From: UBA5066 sp048500275
GTDB lineage: Bacteria; Acidobacteriota; Thermoanaerobaculia; UBA5066
DNA: 64,000 bases
Assembly (NCBI GenBank): GCA_048500275.1
Contig: JASNYI010000003.1
Location: 1,240,001-1,304,000 of the forward strand
Direction: 5' to 3'
Part shown: in pieces, positions 16,160 to 25,128 of the stretch
How the letters are laid out: each line of letters begins with the position of its first letter
Numbering within the stretch: position 1 is the first letter of the stretch
Notes under the pieces: generated by a model
The model's input: the letters and a program-made list of their open reading frames with translations, nothing else
What the model was told of the DNA's origin: nothing
Database searches by the model: none
Position numbers and translations under genes: made by a program

Positions 16160-17644
16160 TCAGCGCGACGAGGAGAGGGCTTCCTCCACCGCGCGCTTCA
16201 GCTCCTCCTTCCCGAGGGCGGCCGCGTGCCGGGCCATCCCTTCCACGTGAGGGCGCATCGCCGGGTCGGCGCGGAGGCCGGCGCCGAGCTCTTCCCTTGC
16301 CGCCTCGGCGTCGCCCCGGGCCAGAGACAGGACGCCCAGGTTGATCCAGGCCCTGCCGTTGCCGGGGACGTCGCGCACGGTCGCGGCGAAGAGGGCCCGG
16401 TCGTCGCGAAAGTCCGGGGTCCGGCCCCAGATCCGGGCCGTACCCGCGAGCAGGAGGGCGAGGACGCAGAGGCCGAGGGCCCGCCGGACCGGGACGGGGG
16501 ACGCCGAGGCGGTTCCGCCGAACGCCAGCGAGGCCCCCGCGGCGGGAAGGAAAAGGAGGCGTTCCGAGAACAGGGCCGCCGTCGGAAAGAAGAAGTTCGC
16601 GAACGGGACCCAGGAGACGAGGCTCCACGCGAGACCGACAGAGGCCGGGGCGAAGCGCCGCCCGAGGAGCAGGGTCCCGGCCACGCCTGCCAGGAGGATC
16701 GCGACGCCCGCGGAAGCCCGAACCGCGCTCCGAAGCTCGGCGTCGGAAATGGCGTTCGAGCCGTAGTCGGCCACCAGCGTTCGTGGCCAGACCAGCCGGG
16801 CCGCCGCGAGCGGGACGAGCGAGAGAGCCCCGGTCAGCCGCTCCGCGCGCGAACGGGCCACGAGCTTGTTCTCGACCGGCGACACCACCGCCTCCGGGCC
16901 CGTGAGGGCCCCCCCGAGAACGGCCACGCGGAGAGCGAGGACGACCGAGAACGCTCCGGCCCAGGCCAGGCCGGCCGGGGCCAGGGATGCGAGCCGGGGC
17001 CGCCATCCCCCTCCGGCGCCGCGGGCCATCACGGCCACACCGAGGAGCATGGGCGCGGCGAAGGCCGTCTCCTTGGAGAGCAGCCCGCACGCGAGGATGG
17101 CTCCCGAGGCGGCCGCCACCCGCCATCGCGAGGACCGGGGCTCCCGTTCCGACCGGAGGGCGAGCCAGAGCGCCCCCGTGACCGCGGCGAAAGAAAGAAG
17201 CTCCGCGCGCCCGACGATCGAGAGAACCACCTCCGAACGTACGGGGTGAAGCGAGAAGACGGAGACCGTCACGGCGGCGGCGGCGCCGCTTGCCCCCAGC
17301 TCCACCGCGAGGAGACCGAGGAGCGCCGCCCCGAGCGCCCCCCAGAGGATGTTCCCCGCGCGAAGCGCCGCAGGGTCGAGGCCGAAGAGCCGTACGTCGA
17401 GCCCGAGCGAGGTCAGGGCGACAGGGCGATACGCGATCGCCCCGTCCTCCCGGTCCCGGTGGAACCACGTCGTCGACCAGACGCCCGCGAGCGGCGCCCC
17501 GCCCGCCACCTCGGCCTGCCCTTCCACGATCGCGTGGTCGTCGAACACGAACTCGTTCGGCAGCGAGGGCAGGTAGGCCGCGAGGTGGAGCACGAGCGCG
17601 AGCAGGAAGGCCCAGCGAAACCGGAGAGCCGGTGGCGGCGTCAC
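16160..17644 (-). CDS. TMTC-like GT-C membrane glycosyltransferase with TPR tail
   Basis: A 494-residue protein, GTG start at 17644. It has about 11 hydrophobic helices and then a soluble C-terminus (about 410-494) with a tetratricopeptide-like repeat (GRAWINLGVLSLARGDAEAAREELGAGL in part). Its N-terminal loop FVFDDHAIVEG holds the paired acidic residues of GT-C enzymes. YRPVALTSLGLDVRLFG, HPVRSEVVLSIVGRAELLS and GLLSKETAF follow the pattern of eukaryotic TMTC O-mannosyltransferases. A lipid-linked sugar donor and transfer to secreted proteins are inferred. Convergent with the ATP-grasp gene. Confidence 0.75.
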   Translation of the reverse strand: MTPPPALRFRWAFLLALVLHLAAYLPSLPNEFVFDDHAIVEGQAEVAGGAPLAGVWSTTWFHRDREDGAIAYRPVALTSLGLDVRLFGLDPAALRAGNILWGALGAALLGLLAVELGASGAAAAVTVSVFSLHPVRSEVVLSIVGRAELLSFAAVTGALWLALRSEREPRSSRWRVAAASGAILACGLLSKETAFAAPMLLGVAVMARGAGGGWRPRLASLAPAGLAWAGAFSVVLALRVAVLGGALTGPEAVVSPVENKLVARSRAERLTGALSLVPLAAARLVWPRTLVADYGSNAISDAELRSAVRASAGVAILLAGVAGTLLLGRRFAPASVGLAWSLVSWVPFANFFFPTAALFSERLLFLPAAGASLAFGGTASASPVPVRRALGLCVLALLLAGTARIWGRTPDFRDDRALFAATVRDVPGNGRAWINLGVLSLARGDAEAAREELGAGLRADPAMRPHVEGMARHAAALGKEELKRAVEEALSSSR

Positions 17645-17722
17645 CCGTGGATCGTAGCGGGCTTCCGGGTTCGGGAACCGGGCACCGGCCTTGAAGCCCG
17701 GCGCCCGGAGCCTCCCCCCGCG

Positions 17723-18247
17723 TCAGAAGTGGTACTTCACCCCGAACGTCGCGCTCGCATAGCTGGAAGTGCGACCGCCGGCGCTCCCGATGAATCGACC
17801 CGTCAGCTGTCCCGTCAGCGACGTGCGGCGGTCGAGGAAGTATTCCGTCCCCGCCCCGACGTGGGCGCCGAGCTTCTGGGACGGCCCCTCTCCCGGCGGG
17901 TCGACGGTGTGGAGGCCGAAGCCGCCGAGGACGAAGGGGGCCCAGCTCCCCCGGCGCGAGGTGTAGACGGCTGAGGCTTCGAGAGCCCAGGTCGTCACGT
18001 CCGAGCCGGCGTTCGACCCCGCCCGGGCGATGCCAAACGTCCCCCGAACGGCGAAGTGGTTCGTGAAGTAGAACTCGCCCCCTCCCTCGAGGTGGAGGCC
18101 GACGTCGTAGTCGCCCTCGAAGGGGATCGCGGGGCCCACGCCCGCGAAGATCGCGACGGACCCTTTCTCGGGGATGACGGCGCCCGCGCCGGGCGCAACC
18201 AGGAGGGCGACCGCGGCGAGGAGTGCCGCGGGAATCCGTCTCTTCAT
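17723..18247 (-). CDS. Small outer-membrane beta-barrel protein
   Basis: A 174-residue protein with a Sec signal peptide (about residues 1-23, ending APGAGA). Alternating amphipathic strands rich in Gly and aromatics follow, and it ends with Phe (FGVKYHF), the usual terminal signal for BAM-inserted barrels. The length suits an eight-stranded OmpA/OmpW-like barrel. It starts with ATG at 18247 behind AGGAGG. No specific function can be read. Confidence 0.7.
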   Translation of the reverse strand: MKRRIPAALLAAVALLVAPGAGAVIPEKGSVAIFAGVGPAIPFEGDYDVGLHLEGGGEFYFTNHFAVRGTFGIARAGSNAGSDVTTWALEASAVYTSRRGSWAPFVLGGFGLHTVDPPGEGPSQKLGAHVGAGTEYFLDRRTSLTGQLTGRFIGSAGGRTSSYASATFGVKYHF

Positions 18248-18317
18248 GGGAACCTCCTGTCGGGGATCGCGGGGCTCTGCGCGGCCACCGCACCGATGCA
18301 GGGTAACAAAAGGAGCG

Positions 18318-18337
18318 GCCCCCGCCGGGGCGGGGGC
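18318..18337 (-). terminator. Intrinsic terminator after the ECF/DUF4097 operon
   Basis: GCCCCCGCC and GGCGGGGGC form a perfect nine-base stem with a two-base centre. Read on the minus strand the hairpin is followed by CGCTCCTTTTGTTA, a T-rich run. It lies 50 bases beyond the stop at 18388 of the DUF4097 gene. Confidence 0.7.
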
Positions 18338-18387
18338 TCACGTCGGCCCGGCGAACAGACCAGGGTCACCGGGCAGCGTCCCGGCCG

Positions 18388-20313
18388 TCAGGCCGAAGGC
18401 CCCTTCCGGATGTGGATCGTCCCGGACGAAGCCTGGATCGAGATCTTCTGACCGCCCCCGTTCAGCTTCCCCTCGGCGCGGACGACGCCCGCCCCGGGAC
18501 GCCGGTGGCTCACGACCACGATCTGGGGGAACTCCGAGACGACGTAGTCCCCATCGGAATCGACGCTGCGGACGGTCACCTCGACGTCCCCCCGGAAGTT
18601 CGCGGGAAGGACGAGCGTCACGTCGCCGCCTCCGGTCGACAGCTCCACGGCCCCGGCGTCTTTGGCGACGATCTCGCAGAAGACCTCTCCCCCGGCGGTC
18701 TCGGCGCGGACCGGCCCCGCGACCCTCAGAAGCCGGACGTCGCCGCCGGCGGTCTTCGCGAGCACGGGCCCCTTCGCGGAACGCAGGCGAACGTCGCCGC
18801 CCATCGTCCGGAGCTTCGCCTCGCCCGACACGTCGCCCGCCACGATGTCGCCCCCGAGCGTCGCGGCGGTGAGCCCGCCCTCGACGCGGTCGATCCTCAC
18901 GTCGCCCCCGGAGCTCGAGAGGTCAGCCCCCTTCCCGGCCGAGACGACCCGGATGTCGCCGGAGCTGGTCCTCACCTTCACGCTTCCCGAGACGTTGCCG
19001 AGCCTCACGTCTCCCGTGGGGAGAGCGGCGCTGAAGTCACCTGCGACGTCTCCCTTGACGATCGACCCTTCGTCGAGGCTCCACCCGTGGCCGGCGCGAA
19101 CGGGAGGGACCGGCGGAACGGGGGGGACCGGGGGAACGGGAGGAACGGGCGAGACGGCCCAGGTCCCGGACCTCTTCGACACGAGCGACTTCGCCTCGGC
19201 CTCCTTCGTTCCGGCCGCCAGGAGGAGGAGCCCCCCGTTGACCGTGGAGCACTTCACCGACGCGCCGCCCCCCCTCACCGAGCCTTCGTACGAGCGGTTC
19301 AGGCTCCCCGCGACGGAGCGCGAGATCTCGCGGCTGAAGCGGGCCATCTCCCGGCCGAAGCTCGCCATCTCCCGGCCGAACTCCTCCCAGCCGCGCTCCC
19401 ACTCGTCGTCGCCCTCGCCCTTCTCCCGGCTCCGCTCGGCCTTCTCCCGCGCCCGCTCGGCCGCTGCACGCGCGCGATCCGCCTCGGCGCGGGCGAGGTC
19501 GTCGGCCGCGCGGGCGACGGCCTCGTCGGCGGCGGCCGGGCCGCTGGCAGGGAGCGGGAAGGTGGACCGGATCGCCCCGTTGATCGAGGAGGCCTTCAGG
19601 TCGAACGCTGCGTCGGCGGGAAGGGTGAGCTGCACGCTCCCGTTCACCGTCTCCGCGACGACGCTCGCCCCGCGCGGCAGGACGGCCAGGCTCCCTTCGA
19701 TCGCGCCGTTCACGCTCTTGAGCGTCACATCCCGGCGGATCCCCGACGCCGAGACGCCCCCGTTCACGGTCGACAGGGTCTGGACGCCGTCCAGCCCGGA
19801 GGTCTTCACCCTTCCGTTGACGACCGACACCTCGAGATCCGCCCCGGGCGGCAGCGTCACCCGGTAGCGCGCCTCGACCCTCCAGCGCCTTCCGTCGTCG
19901 CCGGAGACGCGCGACCGCGCCCGGCGACCTTCACGGGACAGCGTCGCGCCCGGCTCGAGCGTCACGAGCGAGAGCTCCCCGCCGCGGTTCTCGAAGGCGA
20001 TCCTCGTCTGCCCGAGGACCTCCTTCGCCCGGGCCTCGCCGTCCGCCTTCACCGTGACCTCGACGGTGGCGGCGAACGACGGGCCGGCCGTCACCTCCAC
20101 GCCGCCGCTGACGCCGTCGATCGCGAGGGACTTCACCCCCGTTGCGGCGCCGAAGGTGTCGGTCCGGGTGGCGCTCGCCGAGAGCCGGTCGGCCCGGGCC
20201 GGCCAGGCGAGCGAGACGAGGAGGAAGGTCCCGATCAGGAGGATCCAGGCCAGGGTCCAGCTTCGGGAAGCGGTTCGGTGCGTCGCGATGGGCATCGTCG
20301 TCTCCGTGTTCAT
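18388..20313 (-). CDS. Large secreted DUF4097-family protein with charged insert and PPV repeats
   Basis: A 641-residue protein with an N-terminal signal or anchor (about residues 17-41). Its body is a regular series of short beta-helix-like turns such as VSVVNGRVKTSG, STVNGGVSASG, TSSGDIRVVSAG and TMGGDVRLRSA, typical of DUF4097 adhesin-like proteins. Two insertions interrupt it: a charged helical region (about 255-330, AEADRARAAAERAREKAERS and similar) and a run of five PPV-type triplets near residue 395. It is the last gene of the sigma/anti-sigma operon, 35 bases after the anti-sigma gene, so it is probably envelope-located and linked to that stress response. The molecular function is unknown. 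Confidence 0.75.
   Translation of the reverse strand: MNTETTMPIATHRTASRSWTLAWILLIGTFLLVSLAWPARADRLSASATRTDTFGAATGVKSLAIDGVSGGVEVTAGPSFAATVEVTVKADGEARAKEVLGQTRIAFENRGGELSLVTLEPGATLSREGRRARSRVSGDDGRRWRVEARYRVTLPPGADLEVSVVNGRVKTSGLDGVQTLSTVNGGVSASGIRRDVTLKSVNGAIEGSLAVLPRGASVVAETVNGSVQLTLPADAAFDLKASSINGAIRSTFPLPASGPAAADEAVARAADDLARAEADRARAAAERAREKAERSREKGEGDDEWERGWEEFGREMASFGREMARFSREISRSVAGSLNRSYEGSVRGGGASVKCSTVNGGLLLLAAGTKEAEAKSLVSKRSGTWAVSPVPPVPPVPPVPPVPPVRAGHGWSLDEGSIVKGDVAGDFSAALPTGDVRLGNVSGSVKVRTSSGDIRVVSAGKGADLSSSGGDVRIDRVEGGLTAATLGGDIVAGDVSGEAKLRTMGGDVRLRSAKGPVLAKTAGGDVRLLRVAGPVRAETAGGEVFCEIVAKDAGAVELSTGGGDVTLVLPANFRGDVEVTVRSVDSDGDYVVSEFPQIVVVSHRRPGAGVVRAEGKLNGGGQKISIQASSGTIHIRKGPSA
19101..19145. 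repeat. Five-unit 9-bp tandem repeat coding for PPV triplets
   Basis: About five imperfect copies of a CGGGAGGAA-like nine-base unit lie in frame inside the DUF4097 gene and encode a Pro-Pro-Val linker. Such repeats can gain or lose units by slippage without breaking the frame. Confidence 0.75.
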
Positions 20314-20348
20314 GCCGGTGGGACGGGCCAGCGCCCCGAAGGTCACGC

Positions 20349-21320
20349 TCACAGCGGGATCTCGCGAAGCGCCGAGGCCGCCTTCACCCTCACGAAGCCG
20401 GGCTCGGTCTCGTCCGCCGCTTTCCGGCGGAGCGTCTCGATGCTGAGCGGGTCGCGGAGCGTCGTGGCGGCGCGGGCGAGCCCTTCCACGGCGATCATCC
20501 GCACGGCGGGGTTCGTGTCCTCCCTCAGCGCGAGCGCGAGCGCGTCGCGGATCGCGGGGGAGGGCGGCAGCTGGACGAGCGCTTCGGCGGCCTTCTTCCT
20601 CACCCCGGGGTTCCGGTCCTCTCCGAGCGTCCGGACGAGCACGTCGACGATCTCGGGAGAGGCGGCGGCCTTCTCGCCCAGCTCCGTCGAGACGAGGTCG
20701 ATGGCGCGGCCGCGCGCCCCTTCCGTCGCCGACCCGGCGTTCACGAGATAGGCGAGGAGAGAGCCGACCCCGCGGTCCTCGGGGCGGCCGGTCACCACGT
20801 AGCGGGTCGTCACGTCGAACGAGATCGAGAGCCGGCCGTCGGCCTCCGAGGGACGGAACGAGACGTTCAGGAGGCGCGGGTTCGAGGAAAGGTCGAGCCC
20901 GACCCGGGAGACGTCGAGCTGCCGCTCGGGGACGACGGCGAAGGCGGGGACCGTGACGTCGGAAGCGGGGAACGGGGCCGCCGAAGGCGAGCTCGCGCGG
21001 GCCAGGAGAAAACCCCCGGCCCCCGCGACGACGAGGGCCGCCGCCTGCAGCACCGGCCGCCACCAGCTCGCCGGCCGGTACGGGACGACGTTGCGCCGCG
21101 AGAGCGCCTCTTCCATCCGCCCGATCGTCCGCTCGCGGAAGGCGGGGGGAACCTCCGGGTCGGGGAGCGCGATCCGCTCCCAGGTCTCGTCGAGCTGCGC
21201 AGCGCGGAGACGGCAGCTCGCGCACTCCTCGAGGTGGCGCTCCACCTCGGCCTCTCGGGCTCCCGCGGCCTCGCCGGCCGTCCGGGACAGGGCGATCTCC
21301 AGGGCCGTCAGGCAGTCCAT
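20349..21320 (-). CDS. Zinc-finger anti-sigma-like membrane protein with HEAT repeats
   Basis: A 323-residue protein. Cys3 together with HLEECASC (His29, Cys33, Cys36) gives the zf-HC2 anti-sigma zinc-binding pattern. One membrane helix follows at about residues 87-106. The outer part has a beta-rich segment and, from about residue 185, HEAT-like helical repeats (RNPGVRKKAAEALVQL, TNPAVRMIAVEGLARA). It overlaps the sigma gene by 13 bases, so the two are translationally coupled. It probably holds the ECF sigma factor at the membrane and senses an envelope signal through the repeats. Confidence 0.85.
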   Translation of the reverse strand: MDCLTALEIALSRTAGEAAGAREAEVERHLEECASCRLRAAQLDETWERIALPDPEVPPAFRERTIGRMEEALSRRNVVPYRPASWWRPVLQAAALVVAGAGGFLLARASSPSAAPFPASDVTVPAFAVVPERQLDVSRVGLDLSSNPRLLNVSFRPSEADGRLSISFDVTTRYVVTGRPEDRGVGSLLAYLVNAGSATEGARGRAIDLVSTELGEKAAASPEIVDVLVRTLGEDRNPGVRKKAAEALVQLPPSPAIRDALALALREDTNPAVRMIAVEGLARAATTLRDPLSIETLRRKAADETEPGFVRVKAASALREIPL

Positions 21321-21892
21321 GTCGAAACTCCTTCCCCGGCGAAGTGGGCGCGCAGCGTCTCCACAGCGCGGAAGACGCGCGTCTTCACGGCCCCCTCGCT
21401 GATGCCGAGGGTCCGGGCCACCTCGGCGTAGGGCATTCCCCGGTAGCGTGCGAGGAGAAGGGCCTCCCTCTGCTCGCGTGTCAGCCTGTCGAGGGCCGCC
21501 CGGACGGCCCGCCGTTTCTCCCGCTCGAGGAGTCCTCCCTCGATCGAGCCCTCGCCCTTCGGCTCCGGCACCCCCTCCAGGGGGACCGACGTCGTCCGCC
21601 AGGCGCTCCGCAGACGGTCACGGCAGGCGTTGGCGGCGATGGCGAAGAGCCAGGTCGAGACCGACGCCCGCCCGTCGTACTGGCCGCAGCGGGAGATCAT
21701 CTTCAGGAAGACGTCCTGAGTCACCTCTTCGGCCTCCGCCCGGTTCCCGAGCATCCGCTCCGTGAACCCGAGGAGCGGCCCGGCATAGCGCGAGAAGAGC
21801 CCCTCGGCCCCTGCGGGGTCCCCCTCCTTCACCCGGCCCATCAGTCCGGCGTCGTCTTCGGGAACGGTTGCCACCGCCCGCAAGGGTCTCAC
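21308..21892 (-). CDS. ECF-family RNA polymerase sigma factor
   Basis: A 194-residue protein with region 2 (LFSRYAGPLLGFTERMLGNRAEAEEVTQDVFLKM, then ASVSTWLFAIAANACRDRLRS) and region 4 (LDRLTREQREALLLARYRGMPYAEVARTLGISEGAVKTRVFRAVETLR with its helix-turn-helix). I take GTG at 21892; another GTG seven codons in is also possible. It heads an operon with the zinc-finger anti-sigma-like gene and the DUF4097 gene. I could not define its own target promoter. Confidence 0.92.
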   Translation of the reverse strand: MRPLRAVATVPEDDAGLMGRVKEGDPAGAEGLFSRYAGPLLGFTERMLGNRAEAEEVTQDVFLKMISRCGQYDGRASVSTWLFAIAANACRDRLRSAWRTTSVPLEGVPEPKGEGSIEGGLLEREKRRAVRAALDRLTREQREALLLARYRGMPYAEVARTLGISEGAVKTRVFRAVETLRAHFAGEGVSTWTA

Positions 21893-22020
21893 GCAGGGTG
21901 AGACGGACGGGGCGGCCTGAGGTTTCGCGACACCCTGACGTTCTTCCGGGACCCTTCCGGTCCGATTTCATTTCCAGGAACGGAAGTGTCGGGAATCGCG
22001 CCGGATGGTCCTTCCCGGCG

Positions 22021-22026
22021 TATCTT
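22021..22026 (+). promoter_or_regulatory. Possible -10 box for a leaderless phzF-like transcript
   Basis: TATCTT ends six bases before the ATG at 22033, with no ribosome binding site in between. It fits the pattern seen before several other start codons in the window. It is a weak hexamer on its own. Confidence 0.35.
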
Positions 22027-22032
22027 TGGCGG

Positions 22033-22833
22033 ATGGCGCTGCCGCTCTACCTCGTCGACGCCTTCACCTCCCACCCCTTTGCCGGGAACCCCGCCGGGGT
22101 CTGCCTCCTGACGGAGCCCCTTCCCGACGACGTCCTGCAGAACGTCGCCATGGAGATGCACCAGGCCGAGACCGCCTTCCTCCTTCCCGAGGGGGACGAC
22201 TGGCGGCTCCGCTGGTTCACGCCCGAGGTCGAGGTCGACCTCTGCGGCCATGCGACGCTCGCCTCGGCGCACGTCCTCTTCGAGACGGGGCTCGTCCCCG
22301 CGGGGGCGACGGCCCGCTTCCACACCCGCAGCGGCCTCCTGACGGCGGAGCGCGAGGGGGCGTGGATCGTCCTCGACTTCCCCTCGACCCCCGCCGAACC
22401 GTTCGCGCCGCTCGACGACGCGCTCCGGGCCCTGTCGATCTCGCCCGTCTTCTCCGGCAAGACGCGCTTCGACCTCTTCCACGAGGTCGCCACCGAGGCC
22501 GAGGTGAGGGCCCTGAAGCCCGACTACGGTCTCCTCGACCGGGTCCCCTACAGGGGCGTCATCGTCACCGCGCGGGCCGACGCCGGCACGGCGAACGACT
22601 TCGTCTCCCGCTTCTTCGCCCCCTGCTGCGGCGTGCCCGAGGACCCGGTCACCGGCTCGGCGCACTGCGCCCTCGGGCCCTACTGGCGGGAGAAGCTGGG
22701 CAAGGACGACCTCGTCGGCTACCAGGCCTCGCCCCGTGGCGGCACCGTCCACGTCTCCTGCCACGGCGAGCGGGTCCGCCTCGGGGGCTCGGCCGTCACC
22801 GTCGTGAAGGGCGAGCTCCTCCTGCCGGCCTGA
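22033..22833 (+). CDS. PhzF-family isomerase
   Basis: A 266-residue protein of the PhzF/DapF-like two-lobe fold. It begins LYLVDAFTSHPFAGNPAGVCLL and contains MHQAETAFLLP with the catalytic glutamate, WFTPEVEVDLCGHATLASAHVLF, and GVPEDPVTGSAHCALGPYW, all family signatures. Members isomerise small substrates such as dihydrohydroxyanthranilate, but most are of unknown specificity, and no phenazine genes are nearby. Start ATG at 22033; the upstream open stretch has no PhzF similarity. Convergent with the copper ATPase gene, only six bases apart. Confidence 0.92.
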   Translation: MALPLYLVDAFTSHPFAGNPAGVCLLTEPLPDDVLQNVAMEMHQAETAFLLPEGDDWRLRWFTPEVEVDLCGHATLASAHVLFETGLVPAGATARFHTRSGLLTAEREGAWIVLDFPSTPAEPFAPLDDALRALSISPVFSGKTRFDLFHEVATEAEVRALKPDYGLLDRVPYRGVIVTARADAGTANDFVSRFFAPCCGVPEDPVTGSAHCALGPYWREKLGKDDLVGYQASPRGGTVHVSCHGERVRLGGSAVTVVKGELLLPA

Positions 22834-22839
22834 CCCGCC

Positions 22840-25128
22840 CTACGTCCCGAACCGCCGGAGCCTCAGGGCGTTCGTCACGACGCTCACCGACGAGGCCGCC
22901 ATGGCGAAGCTCGCGAGCATCGGGTTGAGCGTCCAGCCCGTGAGGGGATAGAGCGCGCCGGCGGCCACCGGGATCAGGACGACGTTGTAGACGAACGCCA
23001 GGAAGAGGTTCTGCCTCACGTTCCGAAGGGTCGCTCTCGCGAGGTCGAAAGCGGTCCCGACGCCGGACAGAGAGCCCCCGACGAGCGTCACGTCCGAGGC
23101 GGCGCGGGCCACGTCGGTCCCGGTGCCGATCGCGATGCCGAGGTCGGCCGCCGAGAGGGCGGGGGCGTCGTTGATCCCGTCCCCCACCATCGCCACGACC
23201 TCGCCCCGATCCCGCAGCGCCTTCACCCGCGCGGCCTTCTCCTCCGGTGTGAGCCGCGCGGCGGCGTTCGCCTCGGGGATCCCCGCCTCCCGCGCCGCGC
23301 CTAGGACGGCTCCGGGCCTGTCGCCGGAGAGGAGGTGGAGCGAGAGCCCCCGCGCGGAGAGGGCGGCGAGCGCCTCGCGGGCGTGCGGCTTGACCGGGTC
23401 GGAGAGGACGACGGCCCCGAGGAGGCGCCCGCCGACGGCGAGGAGGACGAGGGTCCCCTCGCCTCCCGCGTCGGCGAGGTCCGCGGGCACGGACACCCCC
23501 CGCGCCGCGAGGAAGGCCTCCGAGCCCGCGAGAGCGGCCTCGCCGCCGACCGTCCCCGTCACCCCGCCGCCCGGCACCGCCGCCACGTCGCGCGCCCGCT
23601 CCACCTCCAGGCCGCGGGCGCCGGCCTCCGCGACGACCGCCTTCGCGAGCGGGTGCTCCGAGCCGCTCTCGAGGGCCGCGAGCGAGGAGAGGAGCGCCTC
23701 CTCCGTCACGCCGTCGGCCGGGCGGAGCGCTCTCACCGCAGGGCGCCCCGCCGTGAGGGTCCCCGTCTTGTCGAAGACGACCGCCGTCACCCGCGCCGCC
23801 TTCTCGAGGACCCCGGCGTCGCGCAGGAGGAGCCCGAGCTGCGCGCCGCGACCCGTCCCGACGACGAGGGCCGTCGGCGTCGCGAGGCCGAGCGCGCACG
23901 GGCACGCGACGAGGAGGACCGACGTGGCGGCCAGGAGCGCCCGCAGGAGCCTCGGCTCCGGGCCGAGGAGCATCCAGCCGGCGAAGGAAACGAGCGCGAC
24001 GACGACGACGACCGGGACGAAGACCGCCGCGACCCGGTCGACGAGCCGCTGGATCGGCACCTTCGTCGCCTGCGCCTGCCGGACGAGCTTCACGACCTGC
24101 GCCAGGGCGGTCTCCCGACCGACGCGCGTCGCCTTCATCACGACGGCGCCGTTCCCGTTCACCGTCGCGCCGAGGAGCGGGTCGCCAGGGACCTTCTCCA
24201 CCGGGATCGACTCGCCCGTGACGAGCGACTCGTCCACCGCGGTCGAGCCCTCGACGAGAACGCCGTCCGTCGGGACCTTCTCGCCCGGCAGGACGCGCAG
24301 GAGGTCCCCGGGGCGCACGCGCTCGAGCGGCACCTCCACGTCGCCGTCGGGCCTCACGAGCCGCGCGTGGCGCGCGCCGAGACGGGCGAGCGCCCGGATC
24401 GCCTCTCCCGCCCTCCCCTTCGCCCGCTCCTCGAGGTACCGGCCGAGGAGGACGAGCGCCACGATGACGACGGCCGCCTCGTAGTAGACCGGCGCGTGCC
24501 CGCCCGGGACGTGGAAGAGGCGCGGGAAGAGCGTCGCCGCGGACGACGTGAGCAGCGCCGCCGACGTGCCGAGGGCGACGAGGCTGTTCATGTCGGGCGC
24601 GAGACGCGCGGCGGCCCGGCCCCCGCTCGCGAGGATGTCGCGCCCCGAGGTCCCGAGGACGAGCGCCGTCAGGACGAGGAAGAGCGGGTCCCGGCCCGGG
24701 AACGAAACCTCGGCCATCGAGAGGGCGACGACCGGGACCGCCACGGCCGCCGCGAACGCGAGCCTCCGCGTGAGGCCCCGGAGGGCCCCGGCCCGCTCCG
24801 CCTGCTCGGCGTCGACGAGCTCCTCGAGGCCGAAGAGGTCGGCCTTCTCCGCCTCTCGCGCCTCGTAGCCCGCGGCGCCTACGGCCGCGACGAGCCGCTC
24901 CACCGGGAGGGCCGGGTCGGACAGACGGACGCGCGCCCGCCCCGAGAGGAGGTCGACGACCGCGAGGGAGACGCCCGGCACCTTCCCGAGCGCCGACTCG
25001 ATGCGCGAGACGCACGAGGCGCAGTGCATCCCGGCGACGGCGAGCTCGACCTCGGGGCCGTCGGGAGGGGGCGGCGGCGCCGCCGCGCCTCCCGCGGTCG
25101 GGAGCGAAGGGAGAGAAGGGAGGCTCAT
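22840..25128 (-). CDS. copA: Copper-translocating P1B-type ATPase
   Basis: A 762-residue inner-membrane ATPase. It has one N-terminal metal-binding domain with GMHCASC (Cys36, Cys39), the membrane CPC motif in LVACPCALGLATPTALVVG, the phosphorylation site FDKTGTLTAG, GSEHPLAKAV (nucleotide-binding HP) and MVGDGINDAPALSAADLG. The last helices have YN and MxxSS with NALRLRRF, the Cu(I)-exporter (P1B-1) pattern. It exports Cu(I) to the periplasm. It starts with ATG at 25128 in an ATGA overlap with the M28 peptidase gene. No copper-responsive regulator is nearby. Confidence 0.94.
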   Translation of the reverse strand: MSLPSLPSLPTAGGAAAPPPPPDGPEVELAVAGMHCASCVSRIESALGKVPGVSLAVVDLLSGRARVRLSDPALPVERLVAAVGAAGYEAREAEKADLFGLEELVDAEQAERAGALRGLTRRLAFAAAVAVPVVALSMAEVSFPGRDPLFLVLTALVLGTSGRDILASGGRAAARLAPDMNSLVALGTSAALLTSSAATLFPRLFHVPGGHAPVYYEAAVVIVALVLLGRYLEERAKGRAGEAIRALARLGARHARLVRPDGDVEVPLERVRPGDLLRVLPGEKVPTDGVLVEGSTAVDESLVTGESIPVEKVPGDPLLGATVNGNGAVVMKATRVGRETALAQVVKLVRQAQATKVPIQRLVDRVAAVFVPVVVVVALVSFAGWMLLGPEPRLLRALLAATSVLLVACPCALGLATPTALVVGTGRGAQLGLLLRDAGVLEKAARVTAVVFDKTGTLTAGRPAVRALRPADGVTEEALLSSLAALESGSEHPLAKAVVAEAGARGLEVERARDVAAVPGGGVTGTVGGEAALAGSEAFLAARGVSVPADLADAGGEGTLVLLAVGGRLLGAVVLSDPVKPHAREALAALSARGLSLHLLSGDRPGAVLGAAREAGIPEANAAARLTPEEKAARVKALRDRGEVVAMVGDGINDAPALSAADLGIAIGTGTDVARAASDVTLVGGSLSGVGTAFDLARATLRNVRQNLFLAFVYNVVLIPVAAGALYPLTGWTLNPMLASFAMAASSVSVVTNALRLRRFGT

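Noticed and set aside
22033..22833. Phenazine biosynthesis because of a PhzF homologue
   Set aside because: No other phz genes are near, and most PhzF-family proteins have other or unknown substrates.
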